From Ovoidimarina sp963698645 (GTDB taxonomy: Bacteria; Pseudomonadota; Alphaproteobacteria; Rhodobacterales; Rhodobacteraceae), in assembly GCA_963698645.1 (NCBI GenBank), contig CAVORP010000007.1:930001-994000 (forward strand): a stretch of 64,000 nucleotides of DNA, written 5' to 3'. Position numbers and translations under genes: made by a program. Position 1 is the stretch's first letter. Each line of letters begins with the position of its first letter. A model generated the notes under the pieces. It did not search any database. It saw nothing but the letters and a program-made list of their open reading frames with translations, and was not told the origin of the DNA. Of this stretch, positions 51,226 through 60,458 are shown piece after piece.

Positions 51226-52453
51226 ATGAAGAAATTTTTCGACGATCTTGGAGTACGGGCGCGGATGCACGGGCGGCAGATCAGCTGAAAATGCTGCGGG
51301 TGCAAATTGATCGGGCCCGGGCTTTGCCGGGCGGTGCCGGTTTGCCCGAAGGATCCGCTGGACGATCTTGGCGATCTGGCGAGGCTTCCGATTCTGCGCA
51401 AGCAGGCACTTCTGGAGGCGCAGGCCCCGGGGCGTCCCGTTCGGCGGTTATGCCGGACGGCCCGAAGGCTTTGCCCATGTGTTCCAGTCCCCCGGACCGA
51501 TTTATGAGCCGGGCGGCGTGTCGCAGGACTGGTGGCGGTTCGGGCGGTTTCTGCACGCAGCCGGGATCGGGGCGGGCGATATCGTGCAGAATTGTTTTTC
51601 CTATCACATGACTCCGGCGGGCATGATGTTCGAGAACGGTGCGCGCGCTGTCGGGGCGACGGTCTTTCCGGCCGGGACCGGGCAGACCGAACTTCAGGCG
51701 CGGGCGGCCCATGATATCGGATGTACGGCCTATGCGGGCACGCCCGATTACCTGATGGCGATCCTCGAGGCGGCGGATGCGGCTGAATTGCCGCTGCGGT
51801 TCAGCAAGGCCTGCGTGTCAGGTGGGGCGCTGTTCGCGTCATTGCGCGAGGCCTACGCCGACCGTGGGATAACCTGCCTGCAATGCTATGGAACCGCCGA
51901 TCTGGGCCATATCGCCTTTGAAAGCATGCCCCCGGATTTTCCCGCAAGCGCGCCCGAGGGGCTGATCGTGGATGAAGGCGTGATCGTCGAGATCGTCCGG
52001 CCCGGAACGGGTATTCCCGTGCCGGAGGGCGAGGTGGGCGAGGTGGTGGTAACCACGCTGAACCCCGATTATCCGTTGATCCGTTTCGCGACCGGGGACC
52101 TTTCGGCGATTCTTCCCGGTGAAAGTCCGTGCGGACGCACGAATACCCGCATTCGGGGATGGATGGGCCGGGCAGACCAGACGACCAAGATCAAGGGGAT
52201 GTTCGTGCGCCCCGAACAGGTGGCGGAGTTCGTGGCGCGCCATCCGGAGGTCGCGCGGGCGCGCGTGATCGCCCAGCGGGACGGTGAGCGCGACGTGATG
52301 GTGGTGCAGGTGGAGACGGAAGCGTGCGAACCTGAGCGGTATGCCGCCAGTATCGCCGAGGTGATGAAGTTGCGGGGCGAGGTGGAGCTTGTGGCACCCG
52401 GCAACCTGCCCAATGATGGCAAGGTGATTGACGACCAGCGGAGTTATGACTGA
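51226..52453 (+). pseudogene. Phenylacetate-CoA ligase-like AMP-binding enzyme, at least three N-terminal frameshifts
   Basis: The reconstructed N-terminus is MKKFFDDL, then ADARAADQLKMLRVQIDRA, KDPLDDLGDLARLPILRKQA and FGGYAGRPEGFAHVFQSPGP, using three frames with breaks near 51250, 51347 and 51445. From 51450 the frame is clean to 52453 and shows AYAGTPDYLMA, CYGTADLGHIAFES, TTLNPDYPLIRFATGDLSAI and the PaaK-type ending PNDGKVIDDQRSYD. It resembles aryl- or alkyl-CoA ligases of the PaaK group and is a second ligase in the importer cluster. The 143 bases upstream of 51226 hold no gene. Confidence 0.83.
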
Positions 52454-52487
52454 CCCTGCCCGGTCGAAACAGTGGAGGATGGACGCC

Positions 52488-54111
52488 ATGGGAAGAGCAT
52501 TCGGGATCATACTGGCGGGGGCGGTCGCGCTGAACGCGGGCGCCGCAATGGCGCGGGATCTGGCACTGATCGTGGCAAATACGAACTATAGCCGTTTCCC
52601 GGATGTCGAAAGCAATATCGCGCCATCAAATCTGGCGGAGGCGCTGGATGCGGCGGGGTTCGAGGTTCTGGCGCTTGCCAACGCCTCGGCCGACCGGATG
52701 CACAACCGCTTTGCCAGCCGGTTCGGGGATCTGGAAACCGCCGACCGGCTTGTCGTCATTCTGGTTGGCCATATGGTGACGGATGGAACGCAGTCCTGGA
52801 TCCTTGGCACCGATGCGCGGCGGCCCAATGTGTTCGATGTAGGTGCGCAAGGGCTTGCGGTTTCGGCGCTGATGCCGGTTCTGGCCAGCAAGCCCGGGGA
52901 TGCGCTCTTGTTCGTGGCGCCGTCCCCCGGCACGGGCAATCTGGGTGCGGGTCTTCAGCCCGGGTTCCTGCCGGGTGAAGTGGCGCAGGGTGTCAGCGTG
53001 ATTGAAGGCCCCGAGAGCGAAATCATCTCGCTTATCACCGATGATATTCTGGGTGCTGGCCTGCCCGTGGGTCTTGCCGTGTCGGGGCGCGAGGGTGCGG
53101 TCGTCGGCTATGGCTATCTTCCGGGCGGGCGATCGTTTTTGGCGGTGCCGCCCGAGGCGCGCGCCGAGGCGGAGGCCGCGGCATGGGAGGCGGCACTGGC
53201 GGCCAATGACATCGACGGGTTCGAGAGCTACCTGCAGTTATATCCAAATGGGGCCAATGCGTTGGAGGCCAATACGCGGCTGGCCGAACTGCGCCTGTCG
53301 CCGGAGGCCCGGGCGGCGGCGGGGGAAGCCGCGCTTGGTCTGAGCCGGGATGCGCGGCGCGAGGTGCAGCGCAACCTTTCGATCCTTGGCTTTGATCCGC
53401 GCGGCATCGACGGGATTTTCGGCAACGGAACGCGGGCGGCGATCCGGGCTGCACAATCACGGCAGGGGGTAGAGGTCACGGGGTATCTGACCGGGAACCA
53501 GATCGTCTGGCTGCAGGAGAATGCGGCGGCGCGGTCGGCCGAACTTGAAGCCGAAGCACGGGCGCGGCAGGAGGAGGCGGACCGGTTGGATTCGGCTTAT
53601 TGGCGCGAGACGGGTCGGGGGGAGAACGAGGACGGTCTGAGGGCCTATCTGGAGCGCTATCCCGACGGGCTGTTTTCCGGGTCTGGCGCGGGGGCGGCTT
53701 GGTGAGATCGAGGCGGAGCGGCAATCCTCGGCGGCGGCTGCCGATCGCGCGGAATGGGAGGCTGCGGAAGCAAGTGACGATCTGGCGTCCTATGAGCGGT
53801 ATCTGGCGATCTATCCCGAAGGCGCCTTTGCCGATACGGCGCGCGAACGGGTGCTTGCCCTGCGCGGTGACAGCCAGCAGGAGGCGCAGCTTGAGGCCGC
53901 GCGTGCGGAGGAGGCGCGGGTTGCGGCCAACCCGATCACGCGGCTTCTGGTGGAGCGGCGCTTGCAGCAGCTTGGGCTGGAACCTGGCGCAGTGGACGGA
54001 CGGTTCGACGACGACACGCGCAAGGCGATCCGGAACTACCAGAGGGCGCGGGATCTTCCGGCCACGGGGTTCGTTTCTCAGGCGACGCTGGTGCGGATGC
54101 TGGCGGGGTAG
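52488..54111 (+). pseudogene. Exported caspase-fold-like protein with two peptidoglycan-binding domains, one frameshift
   Basis: Signal peptide, then a caspase-like domain (LALIVANTNYSRFPDVESNI, VVILVGHMVTDGTQSWILGT, LLFVAPSPGTGNLGAG). The His region is present, but the usual catalytic Cys is missing (APS in its place, no Cys in the first 220 residues), so it is probably a pseudo-enzyme. Two PG_binding_1 units follow (NLSILGFDPRGIDGIFGNGT and RRLQQLGLEPGAVDGRFDDD), separated by Ala/Glu-rich helices. Four T at 53673-53676 instead of three shift the frame; restoring it reads LARGRLGEIEAE through to the TAG at 54111. Start ATG 52488 is chosen from GGAGG at nine bases. Confidence 0.82.
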
Positions 54112-54564
54112 AATTGGGCGGTCTGAAATGTCCGCCTCATTTCGCGAATTTCGCCAGACTCATGGACGCTTCGGCGAAGAAACACCTGACTGCTCCGGTC
54201 TGGACCACGCTTCTGGGCGTTTTGGTGGTTCTTCTTCGGGGCGATACCCTCTGGTGGTGGCCGGAGGGTTAGCCGTCCGAACGGGGTCGAGCGTCTTCAC
54301 TTTGGGCCACAGTCCGCGACGGATGCAGCAAACGGTGGCCGGCCGGTGCCAATACTTCGCGCAAAAGGCGCTGGATCGTATGGATCTGAAATGGACCTTC
54401 GAAGAGCGCGGCGTTATCTGCCGGATCTTGGCGATCCCCGTGAATTGGCTTCGTTCGGAGTGCCGAGCGGGTTTGACCAGAGAAGAAGCGCATCACATCG
54501 CTGCGTGGCAGGTGCCGCCGACCAGTTGCGCTGAACCCCCGAGGGGTGTGGGACAATCGGGCAA
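54112..54564. other. 453 bases without a recognisable gene
   Basis: A weak hairpin GGGCGG/CCGCC lies just after the preceding stop (about 54117-54138). The rest contains open frames on both strands, but none with a good ribosome site or familiar motif. On the minus strand it is the trailer of the tRNA gene. It could hold decayed sequence; I see no insertion-sequence ends or integrase. Confidence 0.5.
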
Positions 54565-54641
54565 TGGCGGCCCCGTCAGGATTTCGAACCTGAGACCTAC
54601 CGCTTAGGAGGCGGTTGCTCTATCCCCTGAGCTACGGGGCC
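54565..54641 (-). tRNA. tRNA-Arg (anticodon CCT), CCA encoded
   Basis: On the minus strand the cloverleaf reads GGCCCCG acceptor, D arm AGCTCAGGGGATAGAGCA, anticodon stem ACCGC/GCGGT with loop CTCCTAA (anticodon CCT), T arm AGGTTCGAATCCT in the usual frame, and CGGGGCC closing the acceptor with discriminator G and a genomic CCA. It decodes AGG. Confidence 0.96.
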
Positions 54642-54804
54642 ACGGGTTCCTTGTCGCGGGTTCGGCCCTGTCGATCAAGCCCTGATCCTGCAAGTAGCGT
54701 CGTTCCGAAACACCGGGCTTGCCAGTTCGATCGTGGCATGCATTGATGGAGATGTTAGCGCAAACGACAGGCCGGTGCCCGGTCTCCTGCGGAAAGGTGA
54801 CCCC

Positions 54805-55866
54805 ATGAGTGACGAAATCAAGGTCGACAATCGCCGACCGCTTACTTTGCGCGATGTGTCGGAGGCCTCGGGCGTCTCGGAGATGACGGTGAGCCGGGTG
54901 CTGCGCAACCGGGGCGATGTGTCCGAGGCGACGCGAAAGCGGGTTCTGACCGCCGCGCGCGCGCTGGGCTATGTCCCCAACAAGATCGCGGGGTCGCTGG
55001 CGTCGAACCGGGTCAATCTGGTCGCCGTGATCATTCCCAGCATGTCGAACATGGTCTTTCCGGAGGTGATGACGGGGATTTCCTCTGCGCTTGAGGATAC
55101 GCCTCTGCAGCCGGTCGTCGGGATCACGAATTACCGCCCCGAGCGCGAGGAAAAGGTGCTGTACGAGATGCTGTCATGGCGTCCTTCGGGCGTCATCATC
55201 GCCGGGCTCGAACATTCCGATGCGAGCCGGGCGATGCTGGAGGCGGCGGGCATTCCGGTGGTCGAGATCATGGATACGGACGGTCGGGCGATCGATTCCG
55301 TGGTGGGGATCAGCCATCGCAGGGCCGGGCGCGAGATGGCCAAGGCCATCGTGAAGGGCGGCTATCGGAATATCGGTTTCCTGGGCACCAAGATGCCATT
55401 GGATCACCGGGCCCGGAAGCGGTTCGAGGGGTTCACCGAGGCCTTGGCGAAGGCGGGGCTGGAGGTGATGGATCAGGAATTCTATGACGGGGGGTCGTCG
55501 CTGGCCAAGGGGCGCGAGATGACGGCAGAGATGTTGCAACGCAGTCCGAAGCTTGATTTCCTTTATTATTCCAATGACATGATCGGAGCGGGTGGGATGC
55601 TTCATTGCCTCGAGGCCGGTCTGAAGATACCTGACCAGATCGGGCTGGCGGGGTTCAACGGCGTCGAGTTGCTGGACGGATTTTCCACCCGGTTGGCGAC
55701 TATGGATGCGATGCGCGCCGACATTGGCCGCGCAGCCGCCGATATCATCGCGCGCTGCGTCGAAGAGGATATGCCGCGGGCGGGGGAGCGGATCGAACTG
55801 ACGCCGAAAATGCAGCCCGGCGATACGTTGGGCCGCAAGACGATCTTTGCCGACGACGAGATCTAG
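54805..55866 (+). CDS. LacI-family transcriptional regulator (gluconate-repressor-like)
   Basis: 353 residues: an N-terminal HTH (LTLRDVSEASGVSEMTVSRV, LRNRGDVSEATRKRVL) and hinge helix followed by a periplasmic-binding-like sensor (VAVIIPSMSNMVFPEVMTGI, LDFLYYSNDMIGAGGMLHCL). It resembles GntR of the LacI family, repressor of gluconate genes, but no sugar genes are nearby to confirm this. ATG 54805 is followed directly by the acidic leader common to these proteins. Confidence 0.9.
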   Translation: MSDEIKVDNRRPLTLRDVSEASGVSEMTVSRVLRNRGDVSEATRKRVLTAARALGYVPNKIAGSLASNRVNLVAVIIPSMSNMVFPEVMTGISSALEDTPLQPVVGITNYRPEREEKVLYEMLSWRPSGVIIAGLEHSDASRAMLEAAGIPVVEIMDTDGRAIDSVVGISHRRAGREMAKAIVKGGYRNIGFLGTKMPLDHRARKRFEGFTEALAKAGLEVMDQEFYDGGSSLAKGREMTAEMLQRSPKLDFLYYSNDMIGAGGMLHCLEAGLKIPDQIGLAGFNGVELLDGFSTRLATMDAMRADIGRAAADIIARCVEEDMPRAGERIELTPKMQPGDTLGRKTIFADDEI

Positions 55867-55872
55867 CCCGGG

Positions 55873-56705
55873 TCAGTTCACCGTGAATTTCACCGCGACA
55901 TTCAGTTCGCAGGCCACTGCCGCGATGCCCGTAGTAATCGTGTCGGAGAGCGGTGCCTCGATCACGTCCGCCTCTTGGTTCAGGGGAACCGGTCTGCCGA
56001 CAGGTCGAGCTGCATGGGGCCGCCATCGCCGCGGGCAAGATGCGCCCATGCCTGCCGGAAGTCGTGGCGGAGGCTGAAGATCTGGACCGGAGTCAGGTCG
56101 GCATCGCCGAATGCCGATGGAATGCTGGCAAGCGCACCTTCCCATTTCTGCTCCACCGTATCGCGATGGTTCTCGTCATCATCGGAGGTGTAGCGCAGTT
56201 CGATGGCCCAACTGCGCCAATGCACCTCGCCAGTGGTTTGCTCTGTCCATTTCTCGAGCCGTGCGAACGCGCCCTCGGCACGTGGTCGAAAGCGTGCGAT
56301 CTCGTGTTGCCGTCCTGCTTCGGTCCCGGCGCCACTCCATTCTTGTTCGAAAATCGGTGAGGGTCGGGACCAGATCGTCGCCGCCGAGAAACGAGAAAAC
56401 GTCATCGGTGTCGATGTAGCTGGGAAGTGTCTTTCTGGTCCGCCGCAGGATCGCGGGGGGGGGGCCATATCCCACGCGTTGCCGAAGGCCGATACCCCGT
56501 TGCTGCTGTCATGGGAAAGGCTGAGTTTCGGAGTCAGTTCCCCGGGCGGGCTGATCGGAAGCGGGATCGAGAAGGAGGTCGTGCCGTTTGTGGGATTGGA
56601 CGAGAGGGCCTCTCGGATTCCTTTGATGCCTTCGCCTTTGCCGGGCAGTGACACTGCGGTTTCCGGCGAGGTCCCCGCGATGGGGGATGTTGAAATGGGC
56701 TCCAA
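55873..56705 (-). pseudogene. SpvB/Tc-toxin-like remnant with C10 tract and frameshifts
   Basis: The first part matches the SpvB N-terminal domain: TNGTTSFSIPLPISPPGELT, PKLSLSHDSSNGVSAFGNAW, then (after the C10 tract at 56455-56464) YIDTDDVFSFLGGDDLVPTL and (after a second shift near 56355) RFRPRAEGAFARLEKWTEQT. After GEVHWRSW the sequence changes to ADLTPVQIFSLRHDFRQAWA and LDLSADRFP, which recalls the C-terminus of Tc toxin A subunits. A third shift near 55985 leads to the stop at 55873. At about 275 residues it is far shorter than SpvB or any Tc component, so it looks like a deletion chimera. The start (TTG 56705) is uncertain. Confidence 0.7.
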
Positions 56706-56822
56706 GGCGCGGATCGCAAGAATGAATCACATATGATGAGAAGTTAGCAACATGGTTCGGGTATGAACGCTCATTTCTCCCGGACGCGGGTCTTCACACC
56801 GCTCGCGGCTCGGGACGGGCCA

Positions 56823-57263
56823 CTACTTCCAGCGATCGAGGGCTGTCTCGTCTTCATCCTTGGCGGCGACCCAATTCGTGCCATCGCCGCGGGCCTCTTT
56901 CTTCCAGAACGGCGCGCGGGACTTGAGGTAATCCATGAGAAAGTCGGCCGAAGAAAATGCCGCGGCCCGGTGGGCGCTGGCAGTGGCCACCATCATGATG
57001 ACCTCGCCGGGTTTCAGCGGCCCGTAACGGTGAATCACAAGGACATCGGACAGGTCCCATCTGGCGCGGGCTTCGTCCATGATCTTGCCGATGGCGCGTT
57101 CGGTCATGCCGGGATAGTGCTCGATCTCCATGGCTTCGAGCGTTCCATCTGTGTCGCGCACGATTCCGGTGAAGCTGACCACGGCGCCGATATCGGCGCG
57201 GCCCTGGGCGAAGGCCGAAAGCTCGGCGCCGGGATCGAATGGTTCGGACTGCACGCGGAGCAT
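56823..57263 (-). CDS. moaE: Molybdopterin synthase catalytic subunit
   Basis: 146 residues with AVVSFTGIVRD, MEIEHYPGMTERAIGKI, HRYGPLKPGEVIMMVATASA and the C-terminal WKKEARGDGTNWVAAKD containing the active Lys. MoaE transfers sulfur from MoaD thiocarboxylate to precursor Z. It follows moaD by three bases. Confidence 0.97.
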   Translation of the reverse strand: MLRVQSEPFDPGAELSAFAQGRADIGAVVSFTGIVRDTDGTLEAMEIEHYPGMTERAIGKIMDEARARWDLSDVLVIHRYGPLKPGEVIMMVATASAHRAAAFSSADFLMDYLKSRAPFWKKEARGDGTNWVAAKDEDETALDRWK

Positions 57264-57266
57264 GGG

Positions 57267-57515
57267 TCAGCCGCCGGTCATGGGGGGGAAGAAGGCCACT
57301 TCGCGCACACCGTCGAGCGGAGCCGAGAAGTCCGAGAGCTCCTGATCGAGCGCGACGCGGATCGAGGAGGTATCGGCGAAGGCCATGGCATAGCGCTCTT
57401 CGCGGGCCTTGAGCTCTTCCACGAGGTCGGCGACGGTGGCGGCGTCTGTCTCGATCCGTTCCTTGGGAAGGCCGATGCGTTCGCGCAGCCATGCGAAATA
57501 GAGAACATCCATCAT
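57267..57515 (-). CDS. moaD: Molybdopterin synthase sulfur carrier subunit
   Basis: 81-82 residues of ubiquitin-like fold ending in the required Gly-Gly (FFPPMTGG), which is thiocarboxylated. ATG 57515 or 57512; both overlap the pgsA TGA. It pairs with moaE immediately downstream. Confidence 0.96.
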   Translation of the reverse strand: MMDVLYFAWLRERIGLPKERIETDAATVADLVEELKAREERYAMAFADTSSIRVALDQELSDFSAPLDGVREVAFFPPMTGG

Positions 57516-58177
57516 CCCTGTTCCTTCAGATGGGGAAGGGCCTTGCGAAAGTAATCCCATCCCGTGGCCAGTGTCAGTAGGGCCGCGATCCAGAGCAGGC
57601 AGACTCCGATCCACCAGCTGAAAATCGTACCGTAGTACAGGGTCGAGAGGCCGAGATGGTCATGCGTGGCGCCCGACAGGATCTGGCCCACCATTTCGTC
57701 GCCCAGTCCAAAGGCGAGCATGCCGAAGTAGTGCTCGAACACACCCTTGGCAAAGAGGACGGCGATTGCGACCATCTGGGCCGTCGTCTTCCACTTGGCG
57801 AGGCTCGTGACCTTGAGCGTGCCGGCGGTATCCCCAAGGAATTCGCGGAGCCCCGAGACGAAGACCTCGCGGAACAGAATCACGGTCGCGGGCAGGAGAA
57901 TCCAAGGGTCCATTCCCGAGAACCCGGTGATGACCAGAAGAGCGATAACGACCATTGCCTTGTCGGCGATCGGGTCGAGCATCGCGCCGAGTTTGGTTTC
58001 CTGTTTCCAAGCGCGGGCAAGGTAGCCGTCGATCCAGTCGGTCAACGCGGCCACGACGAAGAGCACAAGTGCGAACCAGTCGGCCCACGGGCGCGTGAAA
58101 TACAGAAACATGATCGCCACGCCCGGCGCAGCGAGGAGCCGGAGTATGGTCAGCATATTTGGGATCGTGAGCCGCAT
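57512..58177 (-). CDS. pgsA: CDP-diacylglycerol-glycerol-3-phosphate 3-phosphatidyltransferase
   Basis: 221 residues, about five helices, with PNMLTILRLLAAPGVAIMF and the CDP-alcohol phosphotransferase motif DWIDGYLARAWKQETKLGAM followed by LDPIADK. It makes phosphatidylglycerophosphate in the inner membrane. Its stop overlaps moaD. The 102 bases between it and uvrC hold no gene. Confidence 0.95.
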   Translation of the reverse strand: MRLTIPNMLTILRLLAAPGVAIMFLYFTRPWADWFALVLFVVAALTDWIDGYLARAWKQETKLGAMLDPIADKAMVVIALLVITGFSGMDPWILLPATVILFREVFVSGLREFLGDTAGTLKVTSLAKWKTTAQMVAIAVLFAKGVFEHYFGMLAFGLGDEMVGQILSGATHDHLGLSTLYYGTIFSWWIGVCLLWIAALLTLATGWDYFRKALPHLKEQG

Positions 58178-58279
58178 GGGGTGTGTGTAGCGTGGCCTGC
58201 AGGGTGGGGAAAGGGGCGCATTGCAGACAATGCGCTTCGAGGTGTCCGGGAGGTTCGGGCTCCGCCGGTGGGGGCGCCG

Positions 58280-60148
58280 TCAGCGCCCTTCGTGAAAGTG
58301 GTTGTAGATCGTTTCGGCCATCGCGTCGGAGATGCCGTCAACCGCCTTGAGATCGGTCAGGGCGGCACGGGCCACGGCCTTGGCAGAGCCGAAATGGGCC
58401 AGAAGCGCGCGTTTGCGAGTGGCGCCGACGCCGGCGACATCGTCAAGGGGCGTCGCCCCAACCGCTTTTGATCGCTTGGCGCGGTGGGCGCCGATGGCAA
58501 AGCGGTGCGCCTCGTCGCGGAGACGCTGGATGAAGTAGAGGACAGGGTCGTTGCGTTTGAGTGCGAACGGGCGTTGGCCGGTACGGTGAAACTCTTCCTT
58601 GCCCGCATCGCGGTCGATGCCCTTGGCCACGCCGACCATGGCGATATCCTCGACCCCCAACTCGGCCATGATCTCGCGGACCGCCGAGACCTGTCCTGCG
58701 CCGCCGTCGATCAGAAGAAGGTCGGGCCAAGTGCCGCCCGAGCGATCGGGATCCTCCTTCAGAAGGCGCTTGAAGCGGCGGGTCAGCACCTCTTTCATCA
58801 TGCCGAAATCGTCGCCGGGGGTGAGGCTGTCGCCCTGAATGTTGAACTTGCGATATTGGCTTTTGATGAAACCCTCTGTGCCCGAGACGATCATCGCGCC
58901 CACCGCATGGGTGCCCTGGATATGCGAGTTGTCATAGACCTCGATCCGCTCGGGTGGGGCGTCCAGGCCGAAAGCCTCGGCCAGACCGGCAAGGAGTCGG
59001 CCCTGCGTGGCGGTTTCCGACATCTTGCGGGCAAGGCTTTCGCGGGCGTTGCGCATGGCATTGGCGATCAGCTCCGCCTTCTCGCCGCGCTGTGGCACGA
59101 CGATCTCGACGCGTTTGCCGAGCCGTTCCGTCAGGGCCTCTTCCACCAGTTCGCGGTCCTCGATGTCGTGCGAGAGCAGGATCGACCGGGGCGGATCCTT
59201 GCCATCGTAGAACTGGCCGATGAAGGCCTGCAGGATTTCGGCCGCTTCGGCGCCCGAGCCGGTGCGCGGATAGAAGTCGCGGTTGCCCCAGTTCTGGTTG
59301 GCGCGAATGAAGAAGACCTGAACGCAGGCCTGCCCGCCATCCAGATGCAGGGCGATCACATCGGCCTCGGTTACGCCCCTGGGATTGATGCCTTGGGAGG
59401 ATTGTACCTGCGTGAGCGCTCGGATCCGGTCGCGGAGCGCGGCGGCACGTTCGAATTCCATCGCCTCGCTGGCGGCCTGCATCTCCTCCGCGAGTTGGCC
59501 CTGAACGCGGGTCGATTTGCCTTGCAGGAAGCGTTCTGCATCCGTGACGAGCGCCGCGTAATCGGGTTCGGAGATATAGCCCACGCAGGGGGCTGCGCAT
59601 CGCTTGATCTGGTAGAGAAGGCAGGGGCGCGTGCGGCTTTCGAAGGTGCTGTCGGAACAGTTCCGCAGCAGGAAAACCTTTTGCAGCTGGTTGAGAGTGC
59701 GGTTCACGGCGCCCGCGCTTGCGAAGGGGCCGTAGTAGTTGCCCTTTTCGGTCTTGCGTCCCCGATGTTTCTTGATCTGGGGAAACGCGTGTTCATGGGA
59801 TACGAGGATGTTCGGAAAGGATTTGTCGTCCCGGAGAAGCACGTTGTAGCGCGGCTTCAGCTGCTTGATGAGGTTCTGTTCGAGAAGCAGCGCCTCGGTT
59901 TCGGTCCTGGTGGTCAGGAACATCATCGACGCGGTGTCGGAGATCATTCGGGCGATGCGTGGGCTGTGGCCGGAGGGCCGGGCATAGTTCGAGACCCGGG
60001 CGCGCAGATTGCGGGCCTTGCCGACGTAGAGCACGGCGCCTTTGGCATCGAGCATGCGATAGACGCCGGGACTTGTGTCCAGCGACTTCAGGTAACTCTG
60101 GATGACGGCATATCCGTCGGGCTGTTTCGGGTTGGTGTCAGGGGACAT
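58280..60148 (-). CDS. uvrC: Excinuclease ABC subunit C
   Basis: A 622-residue nucleotide excision repair nuclease. The GIY-YIG-type N-terminal domain reads GVYRMLDAKGAVLYVGKARN, the Cys-rich CLLYQIKRCAAPCVGYI follows, then the UvrB-interacting helix, an RNase H-like C-terminal nuclease (YDNSHIQGTHAVGAMIV, LLIDGGAGQ) and tandem HhH motifs at the end (LDDVAGVGATRKRALLAHFG). Full length. A long plus-strand frame opposite is an artefact. Confidence 0.98.
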   Translation of the reverse strand: MSPDTNPKQPDGYAVIQSYLKSLDTSPGVYRMLDAKGAVLYVGKARNLRARVSNYARPSGHSPRIARMISDTASMMFLTTRTETEALLLEQNLIKQLKPRYNVLLRDDKSFPNILVSHEHAFPQIKKHRGRKTEKGNYYGPFASAGAVNRTLNQLQKVFLLRNCSDSTFESRTRPCLLYQIKRCAAPCVGYISEPDYAALVTDAERFLQGKSTRVQGQLAEEMQAASEAMEFERAAALRDRIRALTQVQSSQGINPRGVTEADVIALHLDGGQACVQVFFIRANQNWGNRDFYPRTGSGAEAAEILQAFIGQFYDGKDPPRSILLSHDIEDRELVEEALTERLGKRVEIVVPQRGEKAELIANAMRNARESLARKMSETATQGRLLAGLAEAFGLDAPPERIEVYDNSHIQGTHAVGAMIVSGTEGFIKSQYRKFNIQGDSLTPGDDFGMMKEVLTRRFKRLLKEDPDRSGGTWPDLLLIDGGAGQVSAVREIMAELGVEDIAMVGVAKGIDRDAGKEEFHRTGQRPFALKRNDPVLYFIQRLRDEAHRFAIGAHRAKRSKAVGATPLDDVAGVGATRKRALLAHFGSAKAVARAALTDLKAVDGISDAMAETIYNHFHEGR

Positions 60149-60458
60149 GGGGCCGGTGTCTGATTCTTGGTCTGGACTGCAATCTTAGTCGGTCGAAGAC
60201 AAGAGGAAAGCTGTCCACGATTTCTGTGGATAAGTCTTGGGACAAGTTCTGGGCAGCCGGGATTTTTCCTTGTTTTCGGCAGGCTTCCATGGTCTGCCTA
60301 ATTTTTAGGCATCAATTTAAGTATTTGATAACACAAAATATTTTTTTCATCACTAGGCAAAATACTGAAAACCTTGGAAGATTTGTAACGGGTTTGTGAC
60401 GGCAAAAGGCGGGTTGAATAAGTCAAGCCCCAGCAGCCTCGCTATTTCCGGTAATATG
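60149..60458. other. AT-rich 310-base intergenic region with a DnaA-box-like site and a hairpin
   Basis: This stretch is much richer in A+T than its surroundings. It contains TGTGGATAA at 60225-60233 (reverse complement is the perfect DnaA box TTATCCACA), a perfect inverted repeat TGCCTAA/TTAGGCA with a three-base loop at 60295-60311, and A/T runs at 60312-60370. It separates the minus-strand folM-like gene from uvrC and should carry the uvrC promoter. One DnaA box is not enough to call an origin. No protein gene is seen. Confidence 0.55.

Noticed and set aside
54112..54804. Genomic island or prophage inserted at tRNA-Arg(CCT)
   Set aside because: The tRNA is a plausible integration site, but no integrase, no duplicated tRNA 3' end and no phage genes are visible. 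The SpvB remnant 1.2 kb away is not enough.
58484..60163. Plus-strand open frame of about 559 codons opposite uvrC
   Set aside because: It mirrors the codon structure of uvrC, has no ribosome site and no recognisable motif; uvrC on the minus strand is certain.
60225..60233. Chromosomal replication origin
   Set aside because: Only one perfect DnaA box is seen and no dnaA, hemE or parAB genes are near.
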